Positions 51,728 through 61,999 of a stretch of DNA of 64,000 nt are shown one piece after another. Both the position numbers and the translations under genes were made by a program. A model generated the notes under the pieces. That model made no database searches. It was not told the DNA's origin and saw only the letters and a program-made list of their open reading frames with translations. The DNA is taken from contig CAYTWH010000005.1 of assembly GCA_964442075.1 (NCBI GenBank), forward strand, positions 1-64,000, written 5' to 3'. The DNA comes from CAYTAU01 sp964442075. GTDB lineage: Bacteria; Bacteroidota; Bacteroidia; Bacteroidales; CAYTAU01. Within the stretch, counting starts at the first letter, position 1. Each line of letters begins with the position of its first letter.

Positions 51728-54700
51728 TTAATATTTTATTGATACTACTCCGGTATAAGGGTCTGTATCATTTTTAAGATCTATTATATATACATACGAG
51801 CCCATAGGAATATCTGCTCCACCATATTTCCCATCCCATGGAGAATTACTATATTTTTCTCCATTTCCACTAAAAGTAAATACCAGATCTCCCCATCGGT
51901 TAAAAATTTCTATTGATATATCCTCATATTCATCCATATTAGTAATTCTCCATTCGTCATTAAAGCCATCTTTATTAGGAGTAAATAATGTTGGGATAAT
52001 TAATGGAATAATTATTTCAACACTATCTATTATTGTACATAAATTACCATCTGTAATTGTTACTATATATATGCCGGATTCTAATCCAAGAATGTCTTTA
52101 TCAGTACTTTCGTTAGACCAGACAAATATATATGGCGGATTTCCACCGGAGACAGTTAATTCTATACTTCCTGTATAATCTGCTTCTATTGTATCTTCTA
52201 TTACTACAGTTATTTCTGTCGGGTCATAAATAGTTGCAATATCTAATACTGTACATGAATGTGCATCTGTAACTGTAAGGCTATATGAACCTGCTACAAC
52301 ATTAGTTAATACAGAATCTGTAATTACGTTTGACCAGTTTGCATTGTACCATGCATAATTGTATGGTATTGTTCCTCCATATACAATGACTTCAATTTTT
52401 CCTGTGGTATCTCCGTAACATGCCGGTGAAAACTCATTTAGTGTCATTGTTAATTCAATAGGTTCTCCTACATCAATTTTAGGTTCTATTATTGAACAAG
52501 CATTTGTATCTGTAATAGTAACAGAATAGGTTCCTGCAGGTAAGCCGGAATATATACTATCACCTTCGGTATAACCATTTGGTGCCCATATGTATGTGTA
52601 TGGGACTGTGCCACCTGTTGTATTCATATGTATTTGACCAGTACTATCACCATAACATGAAACATTAATTACTGTATATGTTGTTACAAGAGCGCTTGTT
52701 GGTCCTGTAATTGTAATGTTGGTATCAGCCTGACAATCATTTGCATCTATTATTGTGACAAAATAATTTCCTGCAGCAAGATATGATAAAGTATCAGTAT
52801 ACGAACTTGTTATTACTGTATCATTTGTTGACCAATAGAATGTGAAATCAGGTGTTCCATTTGTTAATGTTACAACAATTTCTCCATCATTATCACCAAA
52901 ACATAAAACATTATTTATATAATCAACGGTAATAGAACCTCCTCCCAAATTATATATTTGTACAGGTAATGAGTCATTACAACCATTTGCATCATTTACA
53001 TAAACCATGTAATCGCCAAAACTTAAATAATTAGCTGTATCAGTAATTGATATTTGTGTTCCTATACTGTTTATCCAGTTGTATGTATAAGTCCCTGAAC
53101 CCGTTCCCCCTGTAACAATAACATAAGCCATTCCATCACTTCCTCCACATGTAGCATCTGTAGTATAGCTATTAATAATTAATGAATCCGGTTCACCAAT
53201 TTCAATACTATCAATAATAAAGCATCCATTCACATCTGTAATTGTAACATAATAAGGAATACCGGCTGATAATCCTGTTATTGTATCATTTGTTGAGGTG
53301 TCAAACCATTCATAAGTATGATTTCCTGTACCTCCCGAACTACTAACAATTGCTTGTCCATCAGAACTGCCATAGCATAGTGTATTGATTCCAACAATGG
53401 TTGAATTTAAACTATCCGGTTCAGTTAATGAGATACTTCCAAAACTCTCACAACCATTAATATCTGTAACTGTAATATTGTATGTTCCCACTGATAATCC
53501 GGTAGCAATAGAGTCTGTTGGAGTACTACCTCCATCCCATAAGTAAGTATATCCGGGTGTTCCTCCATTTGGAGTTGCGGTAATTGACCCATTATTATCT
53601 CCATAACATAAAATATTAACAGAATCTGTAAAATTTATCTCAAGTAATGGTGGTTCTGTTATTGTTATTGACCATGGTGTTGCAATACAGTTTCCTACAT
53701 CAGCAACCATAACAGTGTAATTTCCGGCACTCAAACCTGTATAAAGTGTTGAATCTACATAATGAGTAGCTCCATTATCAATACTATATAATAATCCACC
53801 TGTTGCAAAAATCTCAATTTCTCCTCCAGATCCTCCATAACAATCAACATCAGTTACCAAAACACTATCAATTACAGGACCTGTTGTACTTCCAATAATT
53901 ATAACGGTATCTAATACAACATTACATAATCCAACATTACTTAAAACAACAATATTATAACTTCCAACATTTAAGCTATCAAAAATATTACTTGAATAAT
54001 AATTAATTCCATTATTAATTGAATATTGTAAAGGTGCTATTCCACTACTGGCATAAATAATTATTTCTCCATCTGGTGGTATGGGAGCACAAGTGGTTAC
54101 ATCAGAAACAAAAACAGAATCAATTGTGGGAGTTGGATTTATACTTAATATTAAATCATCAAAAGCAGCAGAACAAGGACCACCTGCATCAGGGTCGTCA
54201 GTAGTTATAGTTAATGTAACTGAGCCATTAGTAATATCAGTTGTTCCACAAGTATATATCGTATTGATAAGTGAAGCATCATCAAAAACACCATCTCCTG
54301 AACTTGTCCATGTAATTGAACTTGTACTTCCTCCATAAGAACCTACAAGAGGATAATCATCTCTTGCGCAAATTGTAACATCAGCTCCTGCATCAACTGT
54401 AGCAGCCTGATTAATTGTTAAAATTATATTGTCTGCTTGAAGAGGACAAGGGCCACCTGGATCATCGGTAGTTATTGTTAATGTTACACTTGTTCCTATA
54501 TCATTAGTTCCGGGAGTATAAGCGGCATTTACATTTGTATCATCATTAAAAGTACCATCACCGGAAGTTGTCCAAGCAATACTTGAGGCACCTCCGCTAA
54601 ATGAACCATTTAAAGTAAATGTGCTTCCTTCACAAATAACATCATCAATTCCGGCAGCAACAACAACGGCAGGATTTATAGTAATTGTTATATTGTCTGA

Positions 54701-57700
54701 AGTTGAACTACACGGACCTGTAGGATCATCAGTAGTTATTGTTAATGTTACGCTTCCTGCAGAAATATCTCCGGAACCCGGAGTATATGTTGATGTTGGA
54801 TTGGTTGAATTACTAAAAACTCCATCTCCTCCTGACCAGATTATAGTATTTGTTCCACCTCCTGAAGAACCGGCAAGTGTATAAATATCCCCTTCGCATA
54901 TTATATCATCTGACCCCGCATCTACAATAGGCATATCATTAATAGTAATATCCATATCATCTGAAACAGCATCACATGGTCCACCGGGGTCATTAGTTGT
55001 TATTGTTAATGTAACTGTTCCCAATGTAATATCTCCTGCTGATGGAGTATATGTTGCATTTGTTAGTGTAGCATTATCAAAAGTACCTGTTCCGGAACTT
55101 GTCCATGTTATATCAGAAGCACCTCCACCATACGATCCGTTTAAAGTATATGAATCACCTTCGCATATAATTGCATTATTATTTGCATTTACTATCGGTG
55201 CAGGACTAATTGTTAAAACCATATAATCACTGACCGCATTACAAGGTGCAGGGGGGGTATTTGATGTAATTGTCAATATAACACTACCATTTATTATATC
55301 ATTTGCTGATGGAGTATATAATGGATGAAAAAGCGTATTGCCGTCAAAGCTTCCAGTTCCAGAACTTGTCCATAACATTGACATTGTACTTCCTCCAAAA
55401 GTAGAATTATTAAGCTGATAATTATCCCCTTCACATATTGTAGCATCTGTTCCAGCATATATCTCAGGTGCCTGATTTATTGTTACATAATATGTACTGG
55501 AGTCTGCTGCGCAGCCTCCAGAAGCAGCAATAGTATTTGTGATAGTATATGCTCCTGCTGTACTAGAGGTCAAATCTATTTGTCCTGTTCCTGAATTTAT
55601 AAAAACTAAACCTGCAGAAGAGGTATAAACACCATTACTTCCTGTTGAATGACTCGGGAATGGATTTGTTTCATTTGAACAATAAGGTCCATTGTAGAAA
55701 AACTCTGCATCAAATCCACTTGTAATTGTAATATAAAAAGTATTACTATTAGGACAAGCCCCATTTGTAGTATATGTAACAGTATATGGACCACCTATTG
55801 TACTTGCAGATAAATCTATTGCTCCGCTTGATGAATTTATAATAAGAGCGACCGGAGCACTAAATGAACCTCCTCCTGTATTAATAGATGGTATAGGATC
55901 AGTTCCTGTAGAACAATATGTACCCTGTGAATACGAAAACCCAGTATCATCAAATGGATTAATAGTTAATACTATATTGTCGAATGTTGATACACAGGGT
56001 CCTGCGGGATCATTTGTCGTTATTGTTAGGACTACGCTTCCATTTGAAATATCATTACTTCCCGGAGTATATGTTGGAGCAATAATACTTGAATTATTAA
56101 AACTCCCATCACCAGAAGTTGTCCATATAAAAGGAGCCGCATCTCCGCCAAAACTTGATCCTGAAATAGTATAAGTTTCACCCTCACAAATTGATGCATT
56201 ATTCCCTGCAATTACTGTTGGAGGCTCATAAAGAGTTAAAACTATATTGTCTGAAACGGGATTACACGGACCAACCGGATTATTTGTAGTAATGGTTAAA
56301 GTAACACTACCTGATGAGATATCTGCACTTGATGGTGTATATATTGCATTAACAAAACTACTATTATTAAATGAACCTGTTCCGGAAGTACTCCAAGAAA
56401 CCGATGTAGCACCGCCACCCATACTCGCTCCAAACAATGTATAAGGTGATGTTCCACAATTATTATCTCCAGAACCTGCACTTACCTCTGGTGCATCATA
56501 TACAACTACTGTAATATTATCATTTGTACTACATGTGGCATTATCAACTACAGTATATGTTAAACTGTATGAACCTGCTGGTGCTGTGGATAAAAATGTA
56601 GGGTTAGTAGCTGATGTTGATGACAAATAAGTGGTTCCTGCACCTGTCCATAATTGTGATGAATAAGTTCCTGTTCCACCGGATGGATTTCCATTTAAAG
56701 AAACTGTTCCTCCTTCACAAACCTGAGCAGGATCAGGAGAAATATTAGCAAATATTTGGGATGGTTGAGTTATATTTACAGACAGAATAACTTCACATAC
56801 TCCAATAGCATCGTTAACTGTAACATAATGGATTCCGGCATTAAGATTATTAGCAGTTGCTGTTGTTGCCCCACTGTCCCAATTATAAAAATATCCGGGA
56901 GTTCCGCCTGAAGCAGATGCAGTTGCAGACCCATTATTATCACCATAACATGTAGCATTATTATTAATGCTAACTGTAGCAGCAACTCCCGTTACTGTAA
57001 AAGATAAACTATTAAGAGTTGTTGAATGAGCACAAATATCATCAATTTGGTCAACCAGATTTAAAGAATATGTACCACCGGTTGTTAAAGCCTGATTTAA
57101 GGTTAGTTCAAAAACTCGCGAATAAGTAGCTCCTGTTGCACAATCAACGCTATAAATACTTGTAATTGAATATGGTCCTCCCGGTCCGGTTACTGTAAAA
57201 TCCCCCAATCCAACACTGGCACAGGTAACATTTTCATCAAATTCTACAGTAATTACATTTTGTCCGCAGGCAGGAGAATTTAAAATTGATTCCAGTGAAG
57301 GTCCTGTGTTATCAACAATTTGAGCAGTTCCTCCAAATGTAATAGAATAGCCAGATTGAGTAGAGCTAAAATTACTCACATTAACCACGTAAATCTCTCC
57401 TGCAGTAACAGGAATTACTGCATTATATGGGGTACACCATGCTGGATCACCATATTGACAATTAGTACTTCCCCACCCATTTGGTCCAGTTTGATTAGCG
57501 ATACCACAAAAATTACAACTGGTTTGCAACGAAACATCTGTAAGAATATCAGAGCAGTTAGCATTTGTTAAATTATATACTGCCCAATCATAATCATCGG
57601 AAGTATTAACAGGCGAAATAGTAAAAGCAACGTTTCCACTGGTTTGCACTGTAAACGTGTACCAAACATCATTTAATTCTCCCGCTAAAAGGCAATTCCC

Positions 57701-57901
57701 GGGACAATTATTATCTGAATAAGGAGTACCATATACATTTATTTCACCGGGATAATTTCCTGTTCCTGAATATGAGGATGCTGTAGAATATGTACTAAAA
57801 CATAAAGGTATTGCTCCCATACAATCCTGTTCAGTTGGCACTTGAGCAAAACTTGTAATTATAACAAATAATAAGGCAATGAGTAAATATGTCTTTTTCA
57901 T
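51728..57901 (-). CDS. Giant SprB-like T9SS adhesin
   Basis: A 2057-residue secreted protein. Signal peptide (1-19); Cys-rich N-terminal domain (about 25-195; NDVWYTFTVQTSGNVAFTI, YDWAVYNL); a strand domain with VITVEFDENVTCASVGLGDF; one early SprB-type repeat; many PKD/Ig-like repeats (ICEGDSYTLNGS...ITWTSSGTGTFDN...DPGGPC, about 470-1270); SprB-type repeats (GYTYLWDGG, PYTYIWAPNG; about 1340-1950); and the gliding-motility-associated C-terminal domain starting IPTLFTPNKDGFNDEW. The last motif has Lys in place of the usual Gly. It should be carried to the surface by the T9SS with the adjacent PorP/SprF and act in adhesion or gliding. Confidence 0.92.
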   Translation of the reverse strand: MKKTYLLIALLFVIITSFAQVPTEQDCMGAIPLCFSTYSTASSYSGTGNYPGEINVYGTPYSDNNCPGNCLLAGELNDVWYTFTVQTSGNVAFTISPVNTSDDYDWAVYNLTNANCSDILTDVSLQTSCNFCGIANQTGPNGWGSTNCQYGDPAWCTPYNAVIPVTAGEIYVVNVSNFSSTQSGYSITFGGTAQIVDNTGPSLESILNSPACGQNVITVEFDENVTCASVGLGDFTVTGPGGPYSITSIYSVDCATGATYSRVFELTLNQALTTGGTYSLNLVDQIDDICAHSTTLNSLSFTVTGVAATVSINNNATCYGDNNGSATASASGGTPGYFYNWDSGATTATANNLNAGIHYVTVNDAIGVCEVILSVNITQPSQIFANISPDPAQVCEGGTVSLNGNPSGGTGTYSSQLWTGAGTTYLSSTSATNPTFLSTAPAGSYSLTYTVVDNATCSTNDNITVVVYDAPEVSAGSGDNNCGTSPYTLFGASMGGGATSVSWSTSGTGSFNNSSFVNAIYTPSSADISSGSVTLTITTNNPVGPCNPVSDNIVLTLYEPPTVIAGNNASICEGETYTISGSSFGGDAAPFIWTTSGDGSFNNSSIIAPTYTPGSNDISNGSVVLTITTNDPAGPCVSTFDNIVLTINPFDDTGFSYSQGTYCSTGTDPIPSINTGGGSFSAPVALIINSSSGAIDLSASTIGGPYTVTYTTNGACPNSNTFYITITSGFDAEFFYNGPYCSNETNPFPSHSTGSNGVYTSSAGLVFINSGTGQIDLTSSTAGAYTITNTIAASGGCAADSSTYYVTINQAPEIYAGTDATICEGDNYQLNNSTFGGSTMSMLWTSSGTGSFDGNTLFHPLYTPSANDIINGSVILTITSNTPPAPCNAVSDYMVLTISPAPIVNANNNAIICEGDSYTLNGSYGGGASDITWTSSGTGTFDNATLTNATYTPSAGDITLGTVTLTITTNDPGGPCDAVSDDMDITINDMPIVDAGSDDIICEGDIYTLAGSSGGGTNTIIWSGGDGVFSNSTNPTSTYTPGSGDISAGSVTLTITTDDPTGPCSSTSDNITITINPAVVVAAGIDDVICEGSTFTLNGSFSGGASSIAWTTSGDGTFNDDTNVNAAYTPGTNDIGTSVTLTITTDDPGGPCPLQADNIILTINQAATVDAGADVTICARDDYPLVGSYGGSTSSITWTSSGDGVFDDASLINTIYTCGTTDITNGSVTLTITTDDPDAGGPCSAAFDDLILSINPTPTIDSVFVSDVTTCAPIPPDGEIIIYASSGIAPLQYSINNGINYYSSNIFDSLNVGSYNIVVLSNVGLCNVVLDTVIIIGSTTGPVIDSVLVTDVDCYGGSGGEIEIFATGGLLYSIDNGATHYVDSTLYTGLSAGNYTVMVADVGNCIATPWSITITEPPLLEINFTDSVNILCYGDNNGSITATPNGGTPGYTYLWDGGSTPTDSIATGLSVGTYNITVTDINGCESFGSISLTEPDSLNSTIVGINTLCYGSSDGQAIVSSSGGTGNHTYEWFDTSTNDTITGLSAGIPYYVTITDVNGCFIIDSIEIGEPDSLIINSYTTDATCGGSDGMAYVIVTGGTGSGTYTYNWINSIGTQISITDTANYLSFGDYMVYVNDANGCNDSLPVQIYNLGGGSITVDYINNVLCFGDNDGEIVVTLTNGTPDFTFYWSTNDTVITSSYTDTLSYLAAGNYFVTIIDANDCQADTNITITGPTSALVTTYTVINVSCYGDSTGQIHMNTTGGTVPYTYIWAPNGYTEGDSIYSGLPAGTYSVTITDTNACSIIEPKIDVGEPIELTMTLNEFSPACYGDTTGKIEVIVYGGTIPYNYAWYNANWSNVITDSVLTNVVAGSYSLTVTDAHSCTVLDIATIYDPTEITVVIEDTIEADYTGSIELTVSGGNPPYIFVWSNESTDKDILGLESGIYIVTITDGNLCTIIDSVEIIIPLIIPTLFTPNKDGFNDEWRITNMDEYEDISIEIFNRWGDLVFTFSGNGEKYSNSPWDGKYGGADIPMGSYVYIIDLKNDTDPYTGVVSIKY

Positions 57902-57936
57902 AGTTTTACTGATTAATATTTGTGAAATATTATTGT

Positions 57937-58290
57937 CTATTTAATTTTAATAAGATTGGATTCAGTATCAATGTCAACTTCTTTAAGAATTAACAATTTT
58001 CTAATATATTCACCATTAACACCTTTTCCAAAATTTACCTGGCATCGATATTTATTGTCAACATCAATAAAAATTCTAATATTAGAAAGGTTTTCATCTT
58101 TTTCAAGAAATTTTACAATTTGTTCTGCGTGTTCGTTGTCTAAAATACCTTTAATATGAAAATATACTACTTTTTCAAAGCTATTATTCCATGCCGTTTT
58201 TGAATGAAGGAATTCAATTTTTTGTTGAGCAAAACCCTGATTTACACCAAATAACAAAGCGATCGCTATTAGCAATTTTAGTTTTATCAT
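57937..58290 (-). CDS. Small periplasmic protein of unknown function
   Basis: A predicted 117-residue protein from ATG 58290 (MIKLKLLIAIALLFG signal peptide, end near GFAQ). An upstream extension to 58338 would put 16 residues before the signal peptide. The mature part alternates strands and helices: KVVYFHIKGILDNEHAEQIV, then FLEKDENLSNIRIFIDVDNK and CQVNFGKGVNGEYIRKLL. This looks like a small ferredoxin-like alpha/beta fold, a shape shared with heavy-metal-associated-like and other Bacteroidota proteins; no metal-binding motif is visible. It lies 35 bases upstream of the SprB-like gene and probably heads its transcript. Confidence 0.6.
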   Translation of the reverse strand: MIKLKLLIAIALLFGVNQGFAQQKIEFLHSKTAWNNSFEKVVYFHIKGILDNEHAEQIVKFLEKDENLSNIRIFIDVDNKYRCQVNFGKGVNGEYIRKLLILKEVDIDTESNLIKIK

Positions 58291-58462
58291 AGTGAGTTTT
58301 TTAGTTGAAATATGTTTTTTAAAATACAATATTAACAAAATTTTCTTTTAAAACAAAGAAAATTATTATTTGTTAATAACTTCGATATGATGAATAAAAT
58401 GATTAGACGAAATCATTAATGTAAAGCTTGCTTATTTTATAAAAAAATTAAACAGTCTAATA

Positions 58463-59662
58463 TTAAGAAAGTTTTTCTACAGAAGATTTAATTCTTGTTA
58501 ATGCTTCAATTAGTCTTTCATCAGATGCTGCATATGATAATCGCAGGCATTCAGGGCTTCCAAAAGCAGAACCTGTAACTGTTGCAACATTTGCATCATT
58601 CAATAAATACAAACTTAAATCTGTGGCATTATTAATTTTTTCATTTCCATTTGATTTTCCGAAAAAATATGAGATATCAGGAAAAACATAAAAAGCTCCT
58701 TGTGGTTTATTTATTTTGAATCCTTGAATATTATTAAGCAAATCAAGCACCAGATTTCTTCTGCGTTTAAAAACTTCAAGCATTTTGGCAATTATAACAG
58801 GACTCTTTTCAGAGCTTAAGGCTTCAACAGAAGCTTTTTGCGCAATTGAAGAAGCTCCTGAAGTATATTGCCCTTGTAATTTTGTACATGCTTTGGCAAT
58901 CCATAATGGAGCTCCAATAAAACCAATTCTCCATCCTGTCATTGCATAACCTTTTGATACTCCATTAATTACCACTACTCTATCCTTAATAAAATCAAAT
59001 TGAGCAATACTCTCATGTTTGCCATCAAAATTTATATGCTCATAGATCTCATCTGAAATAATAATAATATTTGGATGTTTTTCGAAAACTTTAGTCATAG
59101 CACCAAGTTCTTCTTTAGTATATAAACTACCGGTAGGATTAGAGGGTGAACTAAATAGAAATGCTCTGGTTTTGGGCGTAATTGCTGCTTCGATCTGTTC
59201 AGGTGTGACTTTAAAATCATTATCAATAGTTGCATTAATAATAACATTAGTTGCTTCAGCCATTTTAATTATTTCAACATAGCTAACCCAATAAGGTGCA
59301 GGCACAATAACCTCATCTCCTTTATTTAAAATACTTAAAGCAACATTTGCAATTGATTGTTTTGCACCTCCCGAAACTACAATTTGTTCAGGTAAAAAAT
59401 CAAGATTGTTCTCGCGTTTAAATTTATTTGAAACAGCTTCTCGTAAATCGGCAAATCCTGGTACCGGCGAATAATGAGAAAAATTATCCTCAATAGCTTT
59501 TATCCCGGCTTCCTTTATATGTTCAGGAGTATCAAAATCGGGTTCTCCTATACTTAAATTTATAATATCTTTTCCTTGTGCAGTTAACTCCCTGCTTTTC
59601 TGTGTCATTGCTAATGTTTGCGACACTGATAATACGGCTAAACGATCTGAAACTTTTTCCAT
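58463..59662 (-). CDS. Class I aminotransferase, aspartate aminotransferase type
   Basis: A 399-residue PLP-dependent aminotransferase of the AspB/class Ib type, expected to convert aspartate and 2-oxoglutarate to oxaloacetate and glutamate in the cytosol. The PLP lysine is Lys237 in NGVSKGYAMTGWRIGF. Asn175 (SSPSNPTGS), Asp204 and Tyr207 (ISDEIYEH) bind the cofactor, and the C-terminal Arg in ECLRLSYA binds the substrate carboxylate. LSIGEPDFDTP near the N terminus is also typical. The length is normal. It is monocistronic. Related enzymes act on other amino acids, so the substrate is inferred from family resemblance only. Confidence 0.92.
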   Translation of the reverse strand: MEKVSDRLAVLSVSQTLAMTQKSRELTAQGKDIINLSIGEPDFDTPEHIKEAGIKAIEDNFSHYSPVPGFADLREAVSNKFKRENNLDFLPEQIVVSGGAKQSIANVALSILNKGDEVIVPAPYWVSYVEIIKMAEATNVIINATIDNDFKVTPEQIEAAITPKTRAFLFSSPSNPTGSLYTKEELGAMTKVFEKHPNIIIISDEIYEHINFDGKHESIAQFDFIKDRVVVINGVSKGYAMTGWRIGFIGAPLWIAKACTKLQGQYTSGASSIAQKASVEALSSEKSPVIIAKMLEVFKRRRNLVLDLLNNIQGFKINKPQGAFYVFPDISYFFGKSNGNEKINNATDLSLYLLNDANVATVTGSAFGSPECLRLSYAASDERLIEALTRIKSSVEKLS

Positions 59663-59785
59663 GATATTTAATTTGTTTAAAAAATTTAACTCACGAAATT
59701 AACTTTTATCTTAAAATTAATTAATATTGTAAAACATAAATTATAATTAATTTTTTAAATCGTTTACTTTTAGCCTTATAAAACC

Positions 59786-60307
59786 ATGGATTTATTTATT
59801 ACTTTTTTAATGGTGGCAGTACCATCTTTAATCGTTTTTTTAACTGCTTATCTTATTTTAAAAAACTATTCGGAAAAAGAACTTCATAAAAAACGATTTG
59901 AAGTAAAAATGAAAAATCAAAGTTTAATAACGCCTATTCGCTTACAGGCATACGAACGTATAACTTTATTTTTGGAAAGAATTGAACCAAATTCTATGAT
60001 AATGAGAACACAAACTCCAATGATGACAACAAAACAATTGCAATCAGAATTATTGTTAAGTATTAGAACAGAATTTGAACACAATCTGTCTCAACAAATT
60101 TATGTTAGCCAGCCCGGATGGGAAGTTGTTAAAAGTGCAAAAGAAAATACTGTTAAAATAATAAATTCGGCAGTAGATAATGTTAAAGAAGATGATCCTG
60201 CAATTGAACTCAGTAAAGTTATTTTTTCAAAAATTATTGAGGTTGGAAAATCTCCATCAAGTATTGCTATAGAATATCTTAAAAAAGAGGTAAATCAATA
60301 TTTTTAA
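59786..60307 (+). CDS. Membrane-anchored protein of unknown function
   Basis: A 173-residue protein with one N-terminal membrane helix (about 3-27, FITFLMVAVPSLIVFLTAYL) and a cytosolic helical domain: RLQAYERITLFLERIEPNSM, then MIMRTQTPMMTTKQLQSELL, HNLSQQIYVSQPGWEVVKSA and a C-terminal helix. I have seen this type only as a conserved hypothetical protein of Bacteroidota; no enzyme motif is visible. It stands 83 bases before the next gene, which has its own promoter, so an operon is unlikely. Confidence 0.65.
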   Translation: MDLFITFLMVAVPSLIVFLTAYLILKNYSEKELHKKRFEVKMKNQSLITPIRLQAYERITLFLERIEPNSMIMRTQTPMMTTKQLQSELLLSIRTEFEHNLSQQIYVSQPGWEVVKSAKENTVKIINSAVDNVKEDDPAIELSKVIFSKIIEVGKSPSSIAIEYLKKEVNQYF

Positions 60308-60322
60308 AATAATAATATAATT

Positions 60323-60350
60323 TTTGTAATGTGAAATTTAATTACTTTTG
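60323..60350 (+). promoter_or_regulatory. Candidate promoter for the coiled-coil lipoprotein
   Basis: TACTTTTG (60343-60350) matches TAnnTTTG. TTTG at 60323-60326 is a -33 candidate with a 16-base spacer, slightly short. Confidence 0.45.
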
Positions 60351-60390
60351 ATATTTATTATAAAATATTAACCTATAAAACAACTTACAA

Positions 60391-61254
60391 ATGAAAACCG
60401 TATTAATTATTCTAATAGTTATTGCAATAGGATTTGTTTCTTGTGATAATGCGAATCCTGAACTTGATGCTGCAACAATAAAATCAGATAGTCTTCAGGG
60501 ATTACTTAACGATAGAGATGAAACCGTAAATGAATTCTTTGAAACTTTTAATGAAATTGAAGAAAACCTTGCATTAATAAAAGAAAAAGAAAACATTATT
60601 ACAGTTAATACATCTTTTGAGGCAGAACTTAGTCCTGATACTAAAGATAAAATAAATGATGATATCCTTCTTATATATGAATTATTGCAGGAAAATAAAG
60701 AAAAGCTTAACTATCTAAATAATAAATTGAAAAATTCTGAATTAAAGATACTTGAATTAAATAAAATGATTGCTTGTTTAACAGAAGAAATAAGCAACAA
60801 GGATTCTGAAATAAATAAATTAAGAGAAGAGTTAACAATACTTAATATTATTGTAGATGATCTAAATGCAAGTATTGATACCTTAACCTTAAAAAGTCAT
60901 ATGCAAGATGATGTGATTGATGAACAAGATGAGGCATTGCATATTGCTTTTTATGCTTATGGAACAAAAAAAGAATTAAAAGAAAATGGTGTTATTACAA
61001 ATGACGGAGGATTTATTGGTATTGGTGCAGCTCAAAAATTAACTGAAGATTTTAATCAGGAATATTTTACTAAAATTGATATTAGAAAAACCACAAAAAT
61101 TTCATTAATGTGTAAAAAAGCTAAAGTTCTTACTACGCATTCATCTGGAGCTTATGTTTTTGACGGACCTGATGGCAAGGTAGACAATCTTATAATTACA
61201 AATTATGAGAAATTTTGGGCAGCATCAAAATATCTTGTTATTATAATTGACTAA
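60391..61254 (+). CDS. Coiled-coil lipoprotein
   Basis: A 287-residue predicted lipoprotein with lipobox IGFVSC (Cys18). Residues about 30-185 are a long heptad-rich coiled coil (NDRDETVNEFFETFNEIEEN, LLQENKEKLNYLNNKLKNSE, LKILELNKMIACL, EEISNKDSEINKLREELTIL). A compact C-terminal domain follows (about 190-287; HIAFYAYGTKKELKENGVIT, FTKIDIRKTTKISLMCKKAK, HSSGAYVFDGPDGKVDN). The plan resembles Bacteroidota proteins annotated as collagen-binding-like (Cbp1) adhesins, but I cannot confirm binding. It precedes the next gene by five bases, so they form a two-gene operon. Confidence 0.65.
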   Translation: MKTVLIILIVIAIGFVSCDNANPELDAATIKSDSLQGLLNDRDETVNEFFETFNEIEENLALIKEKENIITVNTSFEAELSPDTKDKINDDILLIYELLQENKEKLNYLNNKLKNSELKILELNKMIACLTEEISNKDSEINKLREELTILNIIVDDLNASIDTLTLKSHMQDDVIDEQDEALHIAFYAYGTKKELKENGVITNDGGFIGIGAAQKLTEDFNQEYFTKIDIRKTTKISLMCKKAKVLTTHSSGAYVFDGPDGKVDNLIITNYEKFWAASKYLVIIID

Positions 61255-61259
61255 AGGAT

Positions 61260-61904
61260 ATGTGTAAAGTTGCAAAAATATGTTGTATTGCAACTCTTGT
61301 TTTTCTTTTAAGTACACATATTGCTACATCACAAGAAAGCCGGTATAAACAGTTTCGTAAATTATCATGTCCGGAAAAACAATGGGTATTATTTCACCCT
61401 TTTTCTGCAAAAAAAGCTTTTAGAATAACCGTAGAAGCCAGAAGTGTGGTTAAAACAATAATGGACAATCAACAATTGGATGGTGATAATAATGGCGGTC
61501 AGATTGATGCATTTAGACATGCATATTGGATGGCAAGATTATCACAAGAAATGCACTGGAGAAAAGTATATAAACTCGGCAAAGCACATGAAAAAGGCAA
61601 CAAAAAATACTTTAAAAAACACAAAACAGAAGACGGAACAATACCTGATGCCATTAGTTGTGAGATGGATCTTTTAAATAATGATATTGGAATAGAAATT
61701 GGTAAAAACAATAAAGAAATCAATAAGGAAAAACTCAAACAACTTATTGAAAAGAAAGTATATACCGGAGAATTTTGGGTGATAAAAAAAGATAAAAACA
61801 GTAATTTTTTAGATAAAGAAGGAAACATATTAAATCCTGATGACTATATTGGAAAGTGGGAAAACAAAAAGTGTTTGGTAAAATCGAATTATAAGAGGCG
61901 GTAA
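61260..61904 (+). CDS. Exported protein with DUF6973-like domain
   Basis: A 214-residue protein with a signal peptide (end near IATSQ) and a conserved core: CPEKQWVLFHPFSAKKAFRI, then NNGGQIDAFRHAYWMARL, LGKAHEKGN and DAISCEMDLLNNDIGIEIG. The AFRHAYW and AHE elements with Asp/Asn-rich MDLLNNDIG match the family I know as DUF6973, seen on its own or as a C-terminal domain of secreted toxins and cell-wall proteins; its chemistry is not established. The His/Glu/Asp pattern would suit a metal-dependent hydrolase, but this is inference. It is coupled to the coiled-coil lipoprotein gene five bases upstream. Confidence 0.65.
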   Translation: MCKVAKICCIATLVFLLSTHIATSQESRYKQFRKLSCPEKQWVLFHPFSAKKAFRITVEARSVVKTIMDNQQLDGDNNGGQIDAFRHAYWMARLSQEMHWRKVYKLGKAHEKGNKKYFKKHKTEDGTIPDAISCEMDLLNNDIGIEIGKNNKEINKEKLKQLIEKKVYTGEFWVIKKDKNSNFLDKEGNILNPDDYIGKWENKKCLVKSNYKRR

Positions 61905-61999
61905 TTTGGTCAAATAAGCAGTGTAATGCCCTAGAGTAATATAGATTGGGCAAGTTTTCCATATTCTTGGGATTCAATATATATATATCGTTATAGCAA

